A stretch of 59,812 nt of DNA, from NCBI GenBank assembly GCA_022823865.1, contig JAJEHF010000142.1, forward strand, positions 1 through 59,812, in the 5' to 3' direction. The DNA is from Bryobacterales bacterium. Its GTDB lineage: Bacteria > Acidobacteriota > Terriglobia > Bryobacterales > UBA6623. Under the pieces are notes generated by a model that made no database searches, had not been told where the DNA came from, and worked only from the letters and a program-made list of their open reading frames with translations. A program made the translations under genes and the position numbers. Below are positions 42,697 through 49,943 of this stretch, one piece after another; position 1 is the first letter of the stretch; the number at the start of each line of letters is the position of its first letter.

Positions 42697-42821
42697 ACGC
42701 CAACACAGCGATGGCGCAATGCTTGCGGGCACGCTCGATCAGGCTTGGCGCTCGACGAACTGACTCGCTTGCGGACCCGCACCCTGATCGTCGTCTATGA
42801 TCGCGGGGTATCCTTCCGGCC

Positions 42822-43040
42822 ATGCGCGCGGACCAGTCCATCCTGTGCGGCGATTGCCGCAGCCCGCTGCGCCGCGAGCCGGCCTCTGGCGACGAGCCCG
42901 CTGCCGGCGATCCGGAGAGCTATTGCCCGCGCTGCGGGAGGAGCGCGGTGCGGGCGGCCACCTGTCGGCGTTGCGGCAGCCAAGTATGCGCCGCTTGCGG
43001 CTCGATCCTCGAGAGCGCGAACGACCTAGGCATCGGGTGA
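42822..43040 (+). CDS. Small double zinc-ribbon protein
   Basis: The 72-residue product has four Cys pairs: CGDC near the start, CPRCG, CRRCG, and CAACG near the end. They are arranged as two zinc ribbons (C-x2-C with C-x2-C). No other domain is visible. Such tiny cytoplasmic zinc proteins may bind RNA or DNA or act as metal stores, but nothing here decides it. A TATGAT -10-like box is about 20 bases before the ATG. It diverges from hemE. Composition and even Cys spacing argue for a real gene. Confidence 0.72.
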   Translation: MRADQSILCGDCRSPLRREPASGDEPAAGDPESYCPRCGRSAVRAATCRRCGSQVCAACGSILESANDLGIG

Positions 43041-43189
43041 TTCCCCCTTGAGCGGTAACCAATTTCGTGCTTGGCTGGCCTATCTACTTGTTGGTGCCGC
43101 ACAAGCGGCGTCCGAGCCTTGATTGCCTGTGAACGGGTCTTATGTTGAGATTTCCGGACGCTGGCAAGTACTTCAATCTGGAGGTTGTG

Positions 43190-43723
43190 ATGAATGTGAG
43201 AAGTTGGCCCGCGATCGTTTTCTGCGGGCTCGCAGTTTTGGTGGCGCCGCTGGCGTTGGTGGCCGGAGACGGGTTTGTCGGGGAGGCGGAAGGCCGCCTG
43301 GGCCAGCTCGAAGAGAAGTTCACCGGACTGGCCGGCGCGATGGCCGGCGACAAGCAGACCTACCGCCCCGGCGAGGGCGTGCGCTCGACATCGGAGGTCT
43401 TGCTGCACGTCGCGTCCGCGAACTATTTCGTGGCGCGGGCGTTCGGCACGAATCCGCCCGAGGGGCTTGACGTGCGGGGCTTGGAGAACTCGACGACCGA
43501 CGCGGGCGAGATCAAGTCCGCTTTGGTGAAGTCTTTCGCCCACCTGCGAGGCGCGATCGGCAAGCTGTCGGTAGACGAAGCCGACAGCGCGATGAAGCTG
43601 TTCGGCCAAGACACCACCAAGCGCGGCGCGGTATCGATGGCCCTCAACCACCTTAGCGAGCATCTCGGCCAGTCGATTGCCTACGCTCGCGTCAACGGGG
43701 TGACTCCTCCGTGGAACGAGTAG
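43190..43723 (+). CDS. Exported DinB-family protein
   Basis: The 177-residue protein starts at an ATG eight bases after GGAGG, with a signal peptide (SWPAIVFCGLAVLVAPLALV). It then shows the DinB four-helix bundle: LGQLEEKFTGLAGAM, VRSTSEVLLHVASANYFVA with the first metal His, and MALNHLSEHLGQSIAYARVN with the other two His. DinB/YfiT proteins bind a metal and some are thiol-dependent transferases; exported versions have no assigned role. It overlaps the next gene by 13 bases, so they share a transcript. Confidence 0.85.
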   Translation: MNVRSWPAIVFCGLAVLVAPLALVAGDGFVGEAEGRLGQLEEKFTGLAGAMAGDKQTYRPGEGVRSTSEVLLHVASANYFVARAFGTNPPEGLDVRGLENSTTDAGEIKSALVKSFAHLRGAIGKLSVDEADSAMKLFGQDTTKRGAVSMALNHLSEHLGQSIAYARVNGVTPPWNE

Positions 43724-44514
43724 AGCGACACCCGATCCTCCGTCCGGCCGGGCGCGCCACTCCGCTACTTTGGACGCTGTGCCTGGCCGTCCTGTCGCTG
43801 CCGCTCGCCGCGCAGGAACTCGCCCTTGACTCGACGGAAGGGCTGGAATTGGTCAACGTCTTGGCGGCGCCCGACTCGCTTGACGGCCAGCGAGGCCTCA
43901 AGGTGAGCGGGGATCCCGAGGTTCTGCAAGCGGCCCAGAAGAAGCGGGCGGAGATGATGGCTGCCATGCGGGCGCGCGGCGAGCAGCCGCGGGGCCCCGG
44001 TACATTCGAGGCGTTGCGCACCAATCATCTGGCTATCGTCAAGGGTTCGGAATTCGGAAACGGCACCATCGAGGTCGAGGTTTCCGGCCAGCCCGCTCCG
44101 GGGGCGCAGGGCGGCGCGCGCGGATTCGTCGGCATCGCCTGGCGGCTGCAGGAGGACCGCAAGACTTACGACTGCTTCTACCTGCGGCCGACCAACGGGC
44201 GGGCGGATGACCAAGAGCGGCGCAACCACACCGTCCAGTACATTTCCCACCCGGAATGGACCTGGTACAAGTTCCGCGGCGAGACCCCGAGCAGGTACGA
44301 GACCTACGCTGATATCGTGCCCGGCGAGTGGATCAAGGTCAAGATCACCGTGGATGGCGAGAAGGCTCGGATCTACTTGAACGGGGCCGAACAGCCAACA
44401 TTGCTGGTGAACGACGTCAAGTCCGGCGCGAGCGCCACCGGCAACGTGGCGCTGTGGCTCGAGGGTTCGACCGTCGCGCACTACCGAAACTTGAAGATCA
44501 CCCCCGCTCCCTGA
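43711..44514 (+). CDS. Exported lectin/DUF1080-like fold protein
   Basis: The 267-residue product starts at a GTG that overlaps the DinB gene and has a signal peptide (TLLWTLCLAVLSLPLAAQE-like segment). The body has the concanavalin-A-like pattern seen in DUF1080 proteins: SEFGNGTIEVEVSGQPAPG, GFVGIAWRLQEDRKTYDCFY, RRNHTVQYISHPEWTWYKFR, GEWIKVKITVDGEKARIYLN, and NVALWLEGSTVAHYRNLKI. Such proteins bind or cleave sugars in the periplasm. No catalytic residue set is clear here, so binding rather than hydrolysis is possible. Confidence 0.78.
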   Translation: MERVERHPILRPAGRATPLLWTLCLAVLSLPLAAQELALDSTEGLELVNVLAAPDSLDGQRGLKVSGDPEVLQAAQKKRAEMMAAMRARGEQPRGPGTFEALRTNHLAIVKGSEFGNGTIEVEVSGQPAPGAQGGARGFVGIAWRLQEDRKTYDCFYLRPTNGRADDQERRNHTVQYISHPEWTWYKFRGETPSRYETYADIVPGEWIKVKITVDGEKARIYLNGAEQPTLLVNDVKSGASATGNVALWLEGSTVAHYRNLKITPAP

Positions 44515-44589
44515 TTTCGGCATCGGCCGAGCACGGCGGACGAGTCCCCGAGGACTGCGGCTGTGTGGTAGCCTGACTCTGGAATTCCC

Positions 44590-45486
44590 ATGATGAGAAG
44601 ACGAGACTTCGTCCGCCACTCGTTGCTAGCGGGGGCTCCGATAGCGGCGCTCCAGCACAAGCTCTTCGGGGCAGTCAGCGGCTACTCGGAGAACCCGGCG
44701 CGCCGCTATGCCTACGACACCGTGTCGCTGGGGCCGGACGGCCTGAAGCCGTCGCGGCTGGCCATGGGCACCGGCACCAGCGGATTCCGCGGCGCGTCCA
44801 ACCAAACCCGCAAGCTGGGCGTGGAGGGCCTGGCGGACCTGTACCGCTTCGGCTTCGATAACGGGCTGAATTTCTGGGACACCGCCGATGGCTACGGCAG
44901 CCATCCGCACGTGCGGCGGGCCCTGGAAGACATCCCTCGCGAAAAGGTCGTGATCATGACCAAGTCCACCACCAAGACCGCGAAGGGCATGCGCGAGGAC
45001 ATCGAGCGCTTCCGCAGGGAGCTCAAGACCGACTACATCGACCTGCTGCTGTTGCACGCGGTGCGCGAGGAAGACTGGCCGGTCCAGCGCGCAGGCGCGA
45101 TGGACGTGATCAACGAGTACAAGCAGAAAGGCATCGTCAAGTCGCGCGGGATCTCCTGCCATTCGCTGCCCGCGCTGCGGCAAGTCCACAAGCAGGAGTT
45201 CATCGACGTAGATTTGGCCCGGGTCAACGCGGTCGGCGCCCGCATGGACGCCGACCCGGCCACGGTCATCGAAGAGCTGTGCAAGATCAAGGCGGCGGGT
45301 AAGGGCGTCATCGGCATGAAGATTCTCGGCGAGGGCGTCCTGCGCGACCGCGTGGGCGAGGCGCTGCAGCATGCGATGGCCCTAGATTGCATCGACTGCT
45401 TCACGATCGGAGCGGAGAACCGCTACGAGTTGGCGGACCTGGTCCAGCGAATACCAGAGGCATCCACGCTCGGCTGGCACGCCTAA
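44590..45486 (+). CDS. Tat-exported aldo/keto reductase
   Basis: The 298-residue protein starts MMRRRDFVRHSLLAGAPIAA, a Tat signal. The AKR core follows: RLAMGTGTSGF, GLNFWDTADGYGSHPHVRRA with the Asp and Tyr of the catalytic set, VVIMTKSTTKTAKGM with the Lys, DYIDLLLLHAV with the His, and IGAENRYELADLVQ at the cofactor end. AKRs reduce carbonyls with NAD(P)H, and periplasmic versions presumably bind their cofactor before export. The rhodanese gene follows after 12 bases and is probably cotranscribed. Confidence 0.88.
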   Translation: MMRRRDFVRHSLLAGAPIAALQHKLFGAVSGYSENPARRYAYDTVSLGPDGLKPSRLAMGTGTSGFRGASNQTRKLGVEGLADLYRFGFDNGLNFWDTADGYGSHPHVRRALEDIPREKVVIMTKSTTKTAKGMREDIERFRRELKTDYIDLLLLHAVREEDWPVQRAGAMDVINEYKQKGIVKSRGISCHSLPALRQVHKQEFIDVDLARVNAVGARMDADPATVIEELCKIKAAGKGVIGMKILGEGVLRDRVGEALQHAMALDCIDCFTIGAENRYELADLVQRIPEASTLGWHA

Positions 45487-45498
45487 CAGGAGGACGAG

Positions 45499-45945
45499 AT
45501 GACAAGAGCACTAGCATGCGGGGCCTTTTCGGCCGCCTTGGCCCTCGCGGCCTGCGGCGGAGGCGAGAGCCCCGACACAGCCGCTTCGTCGGAAGGCGAG
45601 GCGATGGCGGCCGAGGTCGCCGCTCCGACCGAACTTGACGTCGAGAACGTCGCGACACGGCTGGCAGGCGGGGAAGACATCTTCCTGCTCGACGTGCGCA
45701 CGCCCGAGGAACTGGTGCAGGACGGGGCGATCGAGGGCTACACCCACATCCCGATCGACGAACTCGAGGGCCGTTTGGCAGAAGTGCCTCGCGACAAGCC
45801 CATCGTGGCCTATTGACGGCGCGGTGGAAGGGCCTCCCGTGCGGCGGCCATGTTGAGAGACAACGGTTACGAGAACGAGATCCAGTTCGGAGGGATCGAG
45901 GGCTGGGTCGAAGGCGGCCAAGAGCTCACAGAAGTGTCGGAGTAG
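45499..45945 (+). CDS. Rhodanese-like lipoprotein with in-frame UGA at the catalytic cysteine (candidate selenoprotein)
   Basis: A start ATG behind AACAGGAGGACGAG opens a lipoprotein signal (LALAACGGGES, lipid Cys in LAAC). Then comes a rhodanese domain: DVENVATRL, EDIFLLDVRTPEELVQDGAI, GYTHIPIDELEGRLAEV, DKPIVAY. The next codon, 45814-45816, is UGA, and the same frame goes on without shift to RRGGRASRAAAMLRDNGYEN, FGGIEGWVEGGQ, and a UAG at 45943-45945. The rhodanese active-site loop is C-R-x-G-x-R-[AS], so UGA sits exactly on the catalytic Cys (position 106 of 148). Both flanks stay conserved, which argues for selenocysteine rather than a random stop. The alternative is a fresh nonsense mutation, giving a 105-residue product. 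No sel genes are in the window. Confidence 0.6.
45819..45842 (+). promoter_or_regulatory. Candidate bacterial SECIS hairpin after the UGA
   Basis: Starting two bases after the UGA, GGCGC pairs with the 3' arm GTGC (one bulged G), then a G-C pair, a bulged T at 45825, and GGA/TCC around the hexaloop AGGGCC (45829-45834). The E. coli fdhF SECIS also has a bulged U, three pairs and the hexaloop AGGUCU. Here the loop is about five bases nearer the UGA. A second hairpin (45831-45849, loop CGTGC) overlaps it and has a more usual distance. GC-rich DNA folds easily, so this needs folding and comparison. Confidence 0.35.
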
Positions 45946-46123
45946 GCACAGGTCGAAGATCGGACATCGGCGGGAGCCCGGCCGGCCTAACCCCTGCCCG
46001 ACGAGCGCGGCGGGGCGGTGGCGCGCCCGTGCCCCACGCTTGGGCCGTCGCGCGGAGTCCGTCGGGCAGCTCCCTTCAGGTCCCAGGCTGATTTTTCGCT
46101 AGCCCGCGCCGTCGGCTGATTGA

Positions 46124-46129
46124 TATAGT
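46124..46129 (+). promoter_or_regulatory. Extended -10 box of the Gfo/Idh gene
   Basis: TGATATAGT contains TATAGT with a TG dinucleotide one base upstream, an extended -10. The ATG is six bases later, so the mRNA would be leaderless. The 190 bases between this gene and the rhodanese gene hold nothing else recognisable. Confidence 0.5.
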
Positions 46130-46135
46130 CGGGCC

Positions 46136-47305
46136 ATGCAGCGCAGGCACTTTCTCGCGAGCGCACTCGTGATTCCGCTCCGAGCTCAGGTTCGCTACCG
46201 AGTCGGAGTCATCGGCCACACCGGCCGGGGCAACTATGGCCACGGCATCGGGGACGTCTGGCCTGTATTTCCCCAGACACAGGTAGTCGCAGTCGCTGAT
46301 CCGGACGAGGACGGCCGCACCAAGGCGCAGGAGCGAACCGGCGCCGCCCACGCATACGCGGACTACCGGGAGATGCTTGAGACGGAGAAGCCCGATATCG
46401 TCAGCATCTGCCCGCGCCACACCGACCAGAGGCGGGAGATGGTGACCGCGGCCGCCCGAGCGGGCTGCCACATGTACCTCGAGAAGCCCTTCGCCGCCAC
46501 GCTGGAAGACGCCGATCAAATGGTGGATGCCATCCGCAAGGCCGGCGTCAAGGTCCAGTTGGCGCACCAGATGCGAAGGTCTCCCTTCACGCTCAAGGCC
46601 CTGGAACTGATCCGAGCCGGCGAGATCGGCGAGATCCACGAGGTGCGGGGACGGGGCAAGGAGGACTATCGCGCCGGCGGTGAGGACCTAGTCGTGCTCG
46701 GATCGCACATCTTCGACATGATGCGCGCCGTGCTGGGGGACCCGGAATGGGTCTTCTCCCACATCACGTCCAAGGGCGAGGAGCTCAGCTTCGACCACAT
46801 GCGCAAGCCCAACGAGCCCATCGGGCCCATTGCCGGTCGCCAGATGTCCGCGATGTTCTCGTTCGGCCAAGGCCGGCACGGCTATTTCGCCTCGAACGAG
46901 TCCAGCCAGACCCACCCGTGGCGCTTCGGAACCCACGTCTTCGGCGCCAAGGGCTATATCTTCCTTCCCAACGAGGTCTACGACGAGAGCTCGGAGGCCT
47001 ACATCCTGCGATCGCCGGCATGGGTGCCGCGACGCGACCAGCAGTGGGAGCTGATCGAGCCGAAACACCGCAGTTTCGGCAGCGAGCGCCACCTCACTGC
47101 CAACGCCCTGATGGTGGAAGACCTGCTGCGGGCGATCGAGACCGACGGCGAGCCCGCCTGCAGCGAGCGTGCCGGACGCTGGACGGTCGAGATGACACAG
47201 GGCATGTACGCCTCGCAACTTCAGCGCAAAGTGATCGACTTTCCGCTAAAGGACCGCGTGCATCCGCTCGAGAACCTGCGCCCGGCCAGCAGCGGCCGAG
47301 GCTAG
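46136..47305 (+). CDS. Exported Gfo/Idh/MocA-family dehydrogenase
   Basis: The 389-residue protein starts MQRRHFLASALVIPLRAQ, a short Tat-like signal. The N-terminal Rossmann domain follows: VGVIGHTGRGNYGHGIGDVW, VVAVADPDEDGRTKA, DIVSICPRHTDQRREMV, and the family's E-K-P motif in MYLEKPFAATLEDADQMVDA. The C-terminal alpha/beta domain has HQMRRSPFTLKALELIRAGE and GSHIFDMMRAVLGDP with the catalytic-side His. Members oxidise or reduce sugars and inositols with NAD(P). Exported ones often carry their cofactor through Tat. The stop overlaps the stop of the opposite-strand membrane protein by four bases. Confidence 0.9.
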   Translation: MQRRHFLASALVIPLRAQVRYRVGVIGHTGRGNYGHGIGDVWPVFPQTQVVAVADPDEDGRTKAQERTGAAHAYADYREMLETEKPDIVSICPRHTDQRREMVTAAARAGCHMYLEKPFAATLEDADQMVDAIRKAGVKVQLAHQMRRSPFTLKALELIRAGEIGEIHEVRGRGKEDYRAGGEDLVVLGSHIFDMMRAVLGDPEWVFSHITSKGEELSFDHMRKPNEPIGPIAGRQMSAMFSFGQGRHGYFASNESSQTHPWRFGTHVFGAKGYIFLPNEVYDESSEAYILRSPAWVPRRDQQWELIEPKHRSFGSERHLTANALMVEDLLRAIETDGEPACSERAGRWTVEMTQGMYASQLQRKVIDFPLKDRVHPLENLRPASSGRG

Positions 47306-48042
47306 ATCACGCCGCGACGGCCACCGCTTCCCACGAAGCGGGGATCGCTGGTGGTGCGCCTGTCTTTCTGGAACATCCGCGCATTGTCGTAGACGACTTC
47401 GCCCACGTAGTAGGCATCGCGATACGGACTGTGCGCCTGCGGCAGCTCGGAGCGGTCGGCCGGATTGCGCAGCCTTGGGCCCAGCACGAAGTCCATGTAG
47501 GTGAACGCCTTGAAGTTCTGGCCAAAAAAGGCCACCTCCGACATGATGCTCGGAACCTCGCGGCGCATGACCGCGGCCGCCTGCTCGGCGTCCGGATCTT
47601 CCGGCAAGTCATGCATGACCCGGGAGACGGCCGCAAGCTCGTTGGCGACAGCCTCCTTGCAGCCTCCGCGCCAGAGCTTCCAGCGGCCCATGAACTCGGA
47701 GACCCACCCCCGGCCGACCAACGTCACGACCAGCAGGGCCGGCGGGGCCAAGTACCTTGCGGCGAGTCCCATCTCGCCCCAACCCCGCACCGCAGCAAGG
47801 ATCCAAACAACGAAGAGCGAGAGTCCGCCCAAGCACATCAAGAGGCCGGGCAACATCCGCCTAGTAGCCACATAGCGCCGAAAGAAAGAGACCAGGCATT
47901 GGCGCGCTTCGCCGATGGCTTCGCGCGCGCGGGCGGCCGCGAAGGTCGACTTCTCCCAAGTCTCGTGGGCCGCATCGGGGGGATAGTAGAGCAGGAACAG
48001 CTTATCGGTCGGAACTGATTCGCCGGTGAAACTACACTTCAT
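47302..48042 (-). CDS. Unrecognised two-helix membrane protein
   Basis: The ATG at 48042 gives 246 residues, starting MKCSFTGESVPTDKLFLLYY. Two hydrophobic segments are visible (MLPGLLMCLGGLSLFVVWIL and LAPPALLVVTLVGRGW), flanked by helical, charged regions (AAARAREAIGEARQCLVSFF and ANELAAVSRVMHDLPEDPDA). The C-terminal part is hydrophilic (SPYRDAYYVGEVVYDNARMF). I do not recognise a family. The frame upstream of 48042 is a Gly/Pro-rich run without a start context. It lies between the Gfo/Idh gene (opposite strand) and the cyclase gene. Confidence 0.7.
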   Translation of the reverse strand: MKCSFTGESVPTDKLFLLYYPPDAAHETWEKSTFAAARAREAIGEARQCLVSFFRRYVATRRMLPGLLMCLGGLSLFVVWILAAVRGWGEMGLAARYLAPPALLVVTLVGRGWVSEFMGRWKLWRGGCKEAVANELAAVSRVMHDLPEDPDAEQAAAVMRREVPSIMSEVAFFGQNFKAFTYMDFVLGPRLRNPADRSELPQAHSPYRDAYYVGEVVYDNARMFQKDRRTTSDPRFVGSGGRRGVI

Positions 48043-48252
48043 GGAAGCTGCCGGGAAGACTAGCGCGTCGGCCCGCCCAACCGACGGCGTGCCGCCGGGA
48101 AACCCTGAGAATATCACGAACTCGGCGGCCCTTCTCCGCGCCTCGGCGGCGGCGGGTGCTCGCCGCTGCGGCTGTCAGAACCTGAGCGGGTCGCTACCCC
48201 CGCTCCGCGGCCGGGAGCGGCCGACGGCCTGGGGCAGTTTCGCGGCAACGGT

Positions 48253-48258
48253 TAGAAT
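48253..48258 (+). promoter_or_regulatory. -10 box of the cyclase gene
   Basis: TAGAAT, eight bases before the ATG. With the normal six to seven base distance to the start site, the leader would be about one or two bases. Confidence 0.45.
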
Positions 48259-48266
48259 GCCCTGCT

Positions 48267-49058
48267 ATGCAGGACCTGCTGCAACGCCTCGACGAGTCGC
48301 GCGTCATCGATCTGGCGCAGCCGTACTACCCCGGCATGCCCCACCACCCGAACCATCCGCCGTTCTTGTACGGCCTCAACAAGGCGCACGGGGAGACCAC
48401 CCGCGACGGAGTCAGCGCGGCCGCGGATGCGCTCGCGCTCGGCGGGCATGTCGGAACGCACATCGACGCTCTGTGCCACTTTTCCCTGCACGGAAAACTC
48501 CACGGCGGGGCCGACGCCATCGGCTGCCAGTCGTACACGACCGGCCTGTCGGTGCACCATGTCGATACCATCGAGCCGATCTTTCGCCGCGGCGTCCTGC
48601 TCGATGTCGCCGCCACTGAAGGCTTCGAGGCGCTGCCCCACGACTTTGTCGTCGACGCCGACCACCTCGAACGGGCGGCAGATCGCGCTGGCATCAGGGT
48701 ATTCGCCGGGGACATCGTGCTGGTGCGCACCGGCTGGGCCCGCTACTGGCACGACGCTGGCCGGTACGTCAATGGCCTGCGCTGCCCCGGCGTCAATCGA
48801 GAGGCCGCTGGCTGGCTGAGCGCCAAGGGCGCGTTCGCCGGCGGTTCCGACACGATCGCGTTCGAGTTCGTGCCCGCCCCGAGCATGCCCGTGCACGTGC
48901 ACCTGCTGGTCGAGAGCGGCATTCACATCATCGAAGCGCTGGACCTCGAGGCCCTTTCCGCAGAAGGCGTCAGCGAGTTCGTCTTCGCGGCTTCACCGCT
49001 GCGGATACGGGGTGCCACGGGCTCGCCGATACGCCCCGTAGCGCTAAGCTTGCGCTAA
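48267..49058 (+). CDS. Cyclase/kynurenine formamidase-like metal hydrolase
   Basis: The 263-residue protein has the cyclase-family zinc motif in GGHVGTHIDALCHF (H-x-G-T-H-x-D). Other landmarks are VIDLAQPYYPGMPHHPNHPP, GVLLDVAATEG, AGDIVLVRTGWARYW, and FEFVPAPSMPVHVHLLVESG, with more His in the C-terminal part. Homologues hydrolyse N-formylkynurenine, cyclic esters or isatin. No signal peptide is present, so it is cytosolic. No tryptophan-degradation gene is adjacent, so the substrate is open. The next gene on the same strand is 400 bases away, beyond the small-RNA gene. Confidence 0.9.
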   Translation: MQDLLQRLDESRVIDLAQPYYPGMPHHPNHPPFLYGLNKAHGETTRDGVSAAADALALGGHVGTHIDALCHFSLHGKLHGGADAIGCQSYTTGLSVHHVDTIEPIFRRGVLLDVAATEGFEALPHDFVVDADHLERAADRAGIRVFAGDIVLVRTGWARYWHDAGRYVNGLRCPGVNREAAGWLSAKGAFAGGSDTIAFEFVPAPSMPVHVHLLVESGIHIIEALDLEALSAEGVSEFVFAASPLRIRGATGSPIRPVALSLR

Positions 49059-49179
49059 ATCCCGATTCGTGGATCTTCGCGGGCGGCTGGCGGCACCACT
49101 GGACCATCCCACAACATGTTTATTTTCAATGGATTGTGAACAGATTTGAAAAATATTCTACAAAAATCCATAAATCCGC

Positions 49180-49208
49180 TTGCAACGGCATATGGAATCC
49201 AGTAGAGT
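49180..49208 (+). promoter_or_regulatory. Promoter of the small-RNA gene
   Basis: TTGCAA (49180-49185), a 17-base spacer, then TAGAGT (49203-49208). The segment before it (about 49116-49200) is strikingly AT-rich in this GC-rich window, with runs such as TTGAAAAATATTCTACAAAA, like an UP element. Transcription should start near 49214. Confidence 0.65.
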
Positions 49209-49213
49209 AATGA

Positions 49214-49332
49214 GTGCCGGGGGGGACAACCCCACCAACGCAAGCTAATCCTCAACCAAAGACCCCTGACTTACCCCTCCGGCACCCTTCCGAAGACGCT
49301 TTGAGGCCGTCGCCTCGAAGCGTCTTTTTTTT
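49214..49332 (+). ncRNA. Candidate structured small RNA, family unknown
   Basis: About 119 nt run from the predicted start to the T-tract of a strong terminator. The 5' end GTGCCGG (49214-49220) is exactly complementary to CCGGCAC (49279-49285), closing a domain of about 72 nt. Inside it are a short GGGG/CCCC hairpin next to the 5' end and several unpaired C-rich runs (CCCACC, AACCCC-like, GACCCC, TACCCC) that could pair with the G-tract in alternative ways. No long open frame with a start and ribosome-binding site fits inside. It does not match 4.5S, 6S, tmRNA or RNase P as I know them. Flanks: cyclase gene 155 bases upstream, cytochrome c gene 130 bases downstream. Confidence 0.65.
49293..49332 (+). 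terminator. Intrinsic terminator of the small RNA
   Basis: AAGACGCTT (49293-49301) pairs with AAGCGTCTT (49318-49326), a T-G wobble follows, then GAGGC (49303-49307) pairs with GCCTC (49312-49316) around the loop CGTC. The 15-bp stem is followed by eight T residues (49325-49332). This is the clearest terminator in the window. Confidence 0.92.
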
Positions 49333-49461
49333 CGCCCCGAACTTGGCAGCGCCGGCCTTGAGTGGCTATGCTGTCTGTGCGAATGGCGGCACGAAACCGC
49401 GGCAGCGGCACAGGGACGCGACCCAACCGGCGGCCACGGGTGCCGGCCGATCTGGAGTCGC

Positions 49462-49896
49462 ATGACGACTAGTCCTACGGGCACAGGAGCGCGGGCCGCG
49501 TTGTGCGGCCTCGCCTGCGGGGCGGTCCTGGCAGTCGCCCCTGGCGCGGCCGCGGAGCGCATGCCGACAGATCAGGCCAAGGCCCTGCAGAACCCGGTCG
49601 CTTACGCGCCCGAGGCCGTCAAGGCCGGCCGCAACACCTATCTGCGGCTGTGTCAGTACTGCCATGGCGCCGACGGCAGGGCGCAGGCGAATCCGGACTT
49701 CGAAGCGCCGAGCCTGCGTGATCCGGACGAGTGGCGCTACGGAGCGACAGACGGCGAGATCTTTGTGTCGATCCGGGACGGTGCCGGGCACGAGATGCCG
49801 CCGTTCGGCAAGCAGCTGCAAGATGACGCGGTCTGGCGAATCGTGCTCTTCATCCGCAGCATCGGACCGAAGGAGCTTCGCCCGCAGACGCCCTGA
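49462..49896 (+). CDS. Periplasmic monohaem cytochrome c
   Basis: The 144-residue protein has a signal peptide (about residues 10-31), a haem site CQYCH in [20 protein letters not shown], and a C-terminal Met in [20 protein letters not shown], the usual axial ligand. The final helix [13 protein letters not shown] is typical of class I cytochromes. It could act as an electron acceptor for the ActABCD-like complex elsewhere in the window, a role played by actE in classical complexes; that is inference. The thiamine-diphosphate enzyme gene follows after 47 bases with an AAAGGAG ribosome-binding site. Confidence 0.9.
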   Translation: MTTSPTGTGARAALCGLACGAVLAVAPGAAAERMPTDQAKALQNPVAYAPEAVKAGRNTYLRLCQYCHGADGRAQANPDFEAPSLRDPDEWRYGATDGEIFVSIRDGAGHEMPPFGKQLQDDAVWRIVLFIRSIGPKELRPQTP

Positions 49897-49943
49897 AGGA
49901 CGCGGCGCGGCGGCGACCACCCTGCAACCAAAGGAGACAAACC

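Noticed and set aside
40525..43029. An 834-codon open frame on the + strand, antisense to hemY and hemE
   Set aside because: It is Arg/Pro/Ala-rich, has no domain, and overlies two complete haem genes. Long antisense frames are expected at this GC content.
45499..45816. Annotating the rhodanese as a complete 105-residue protein
   Set aside because: The catalytic loop and the C-terminal half lie in the same frame after the TGA, so a stop there would leave a domain without its active site.
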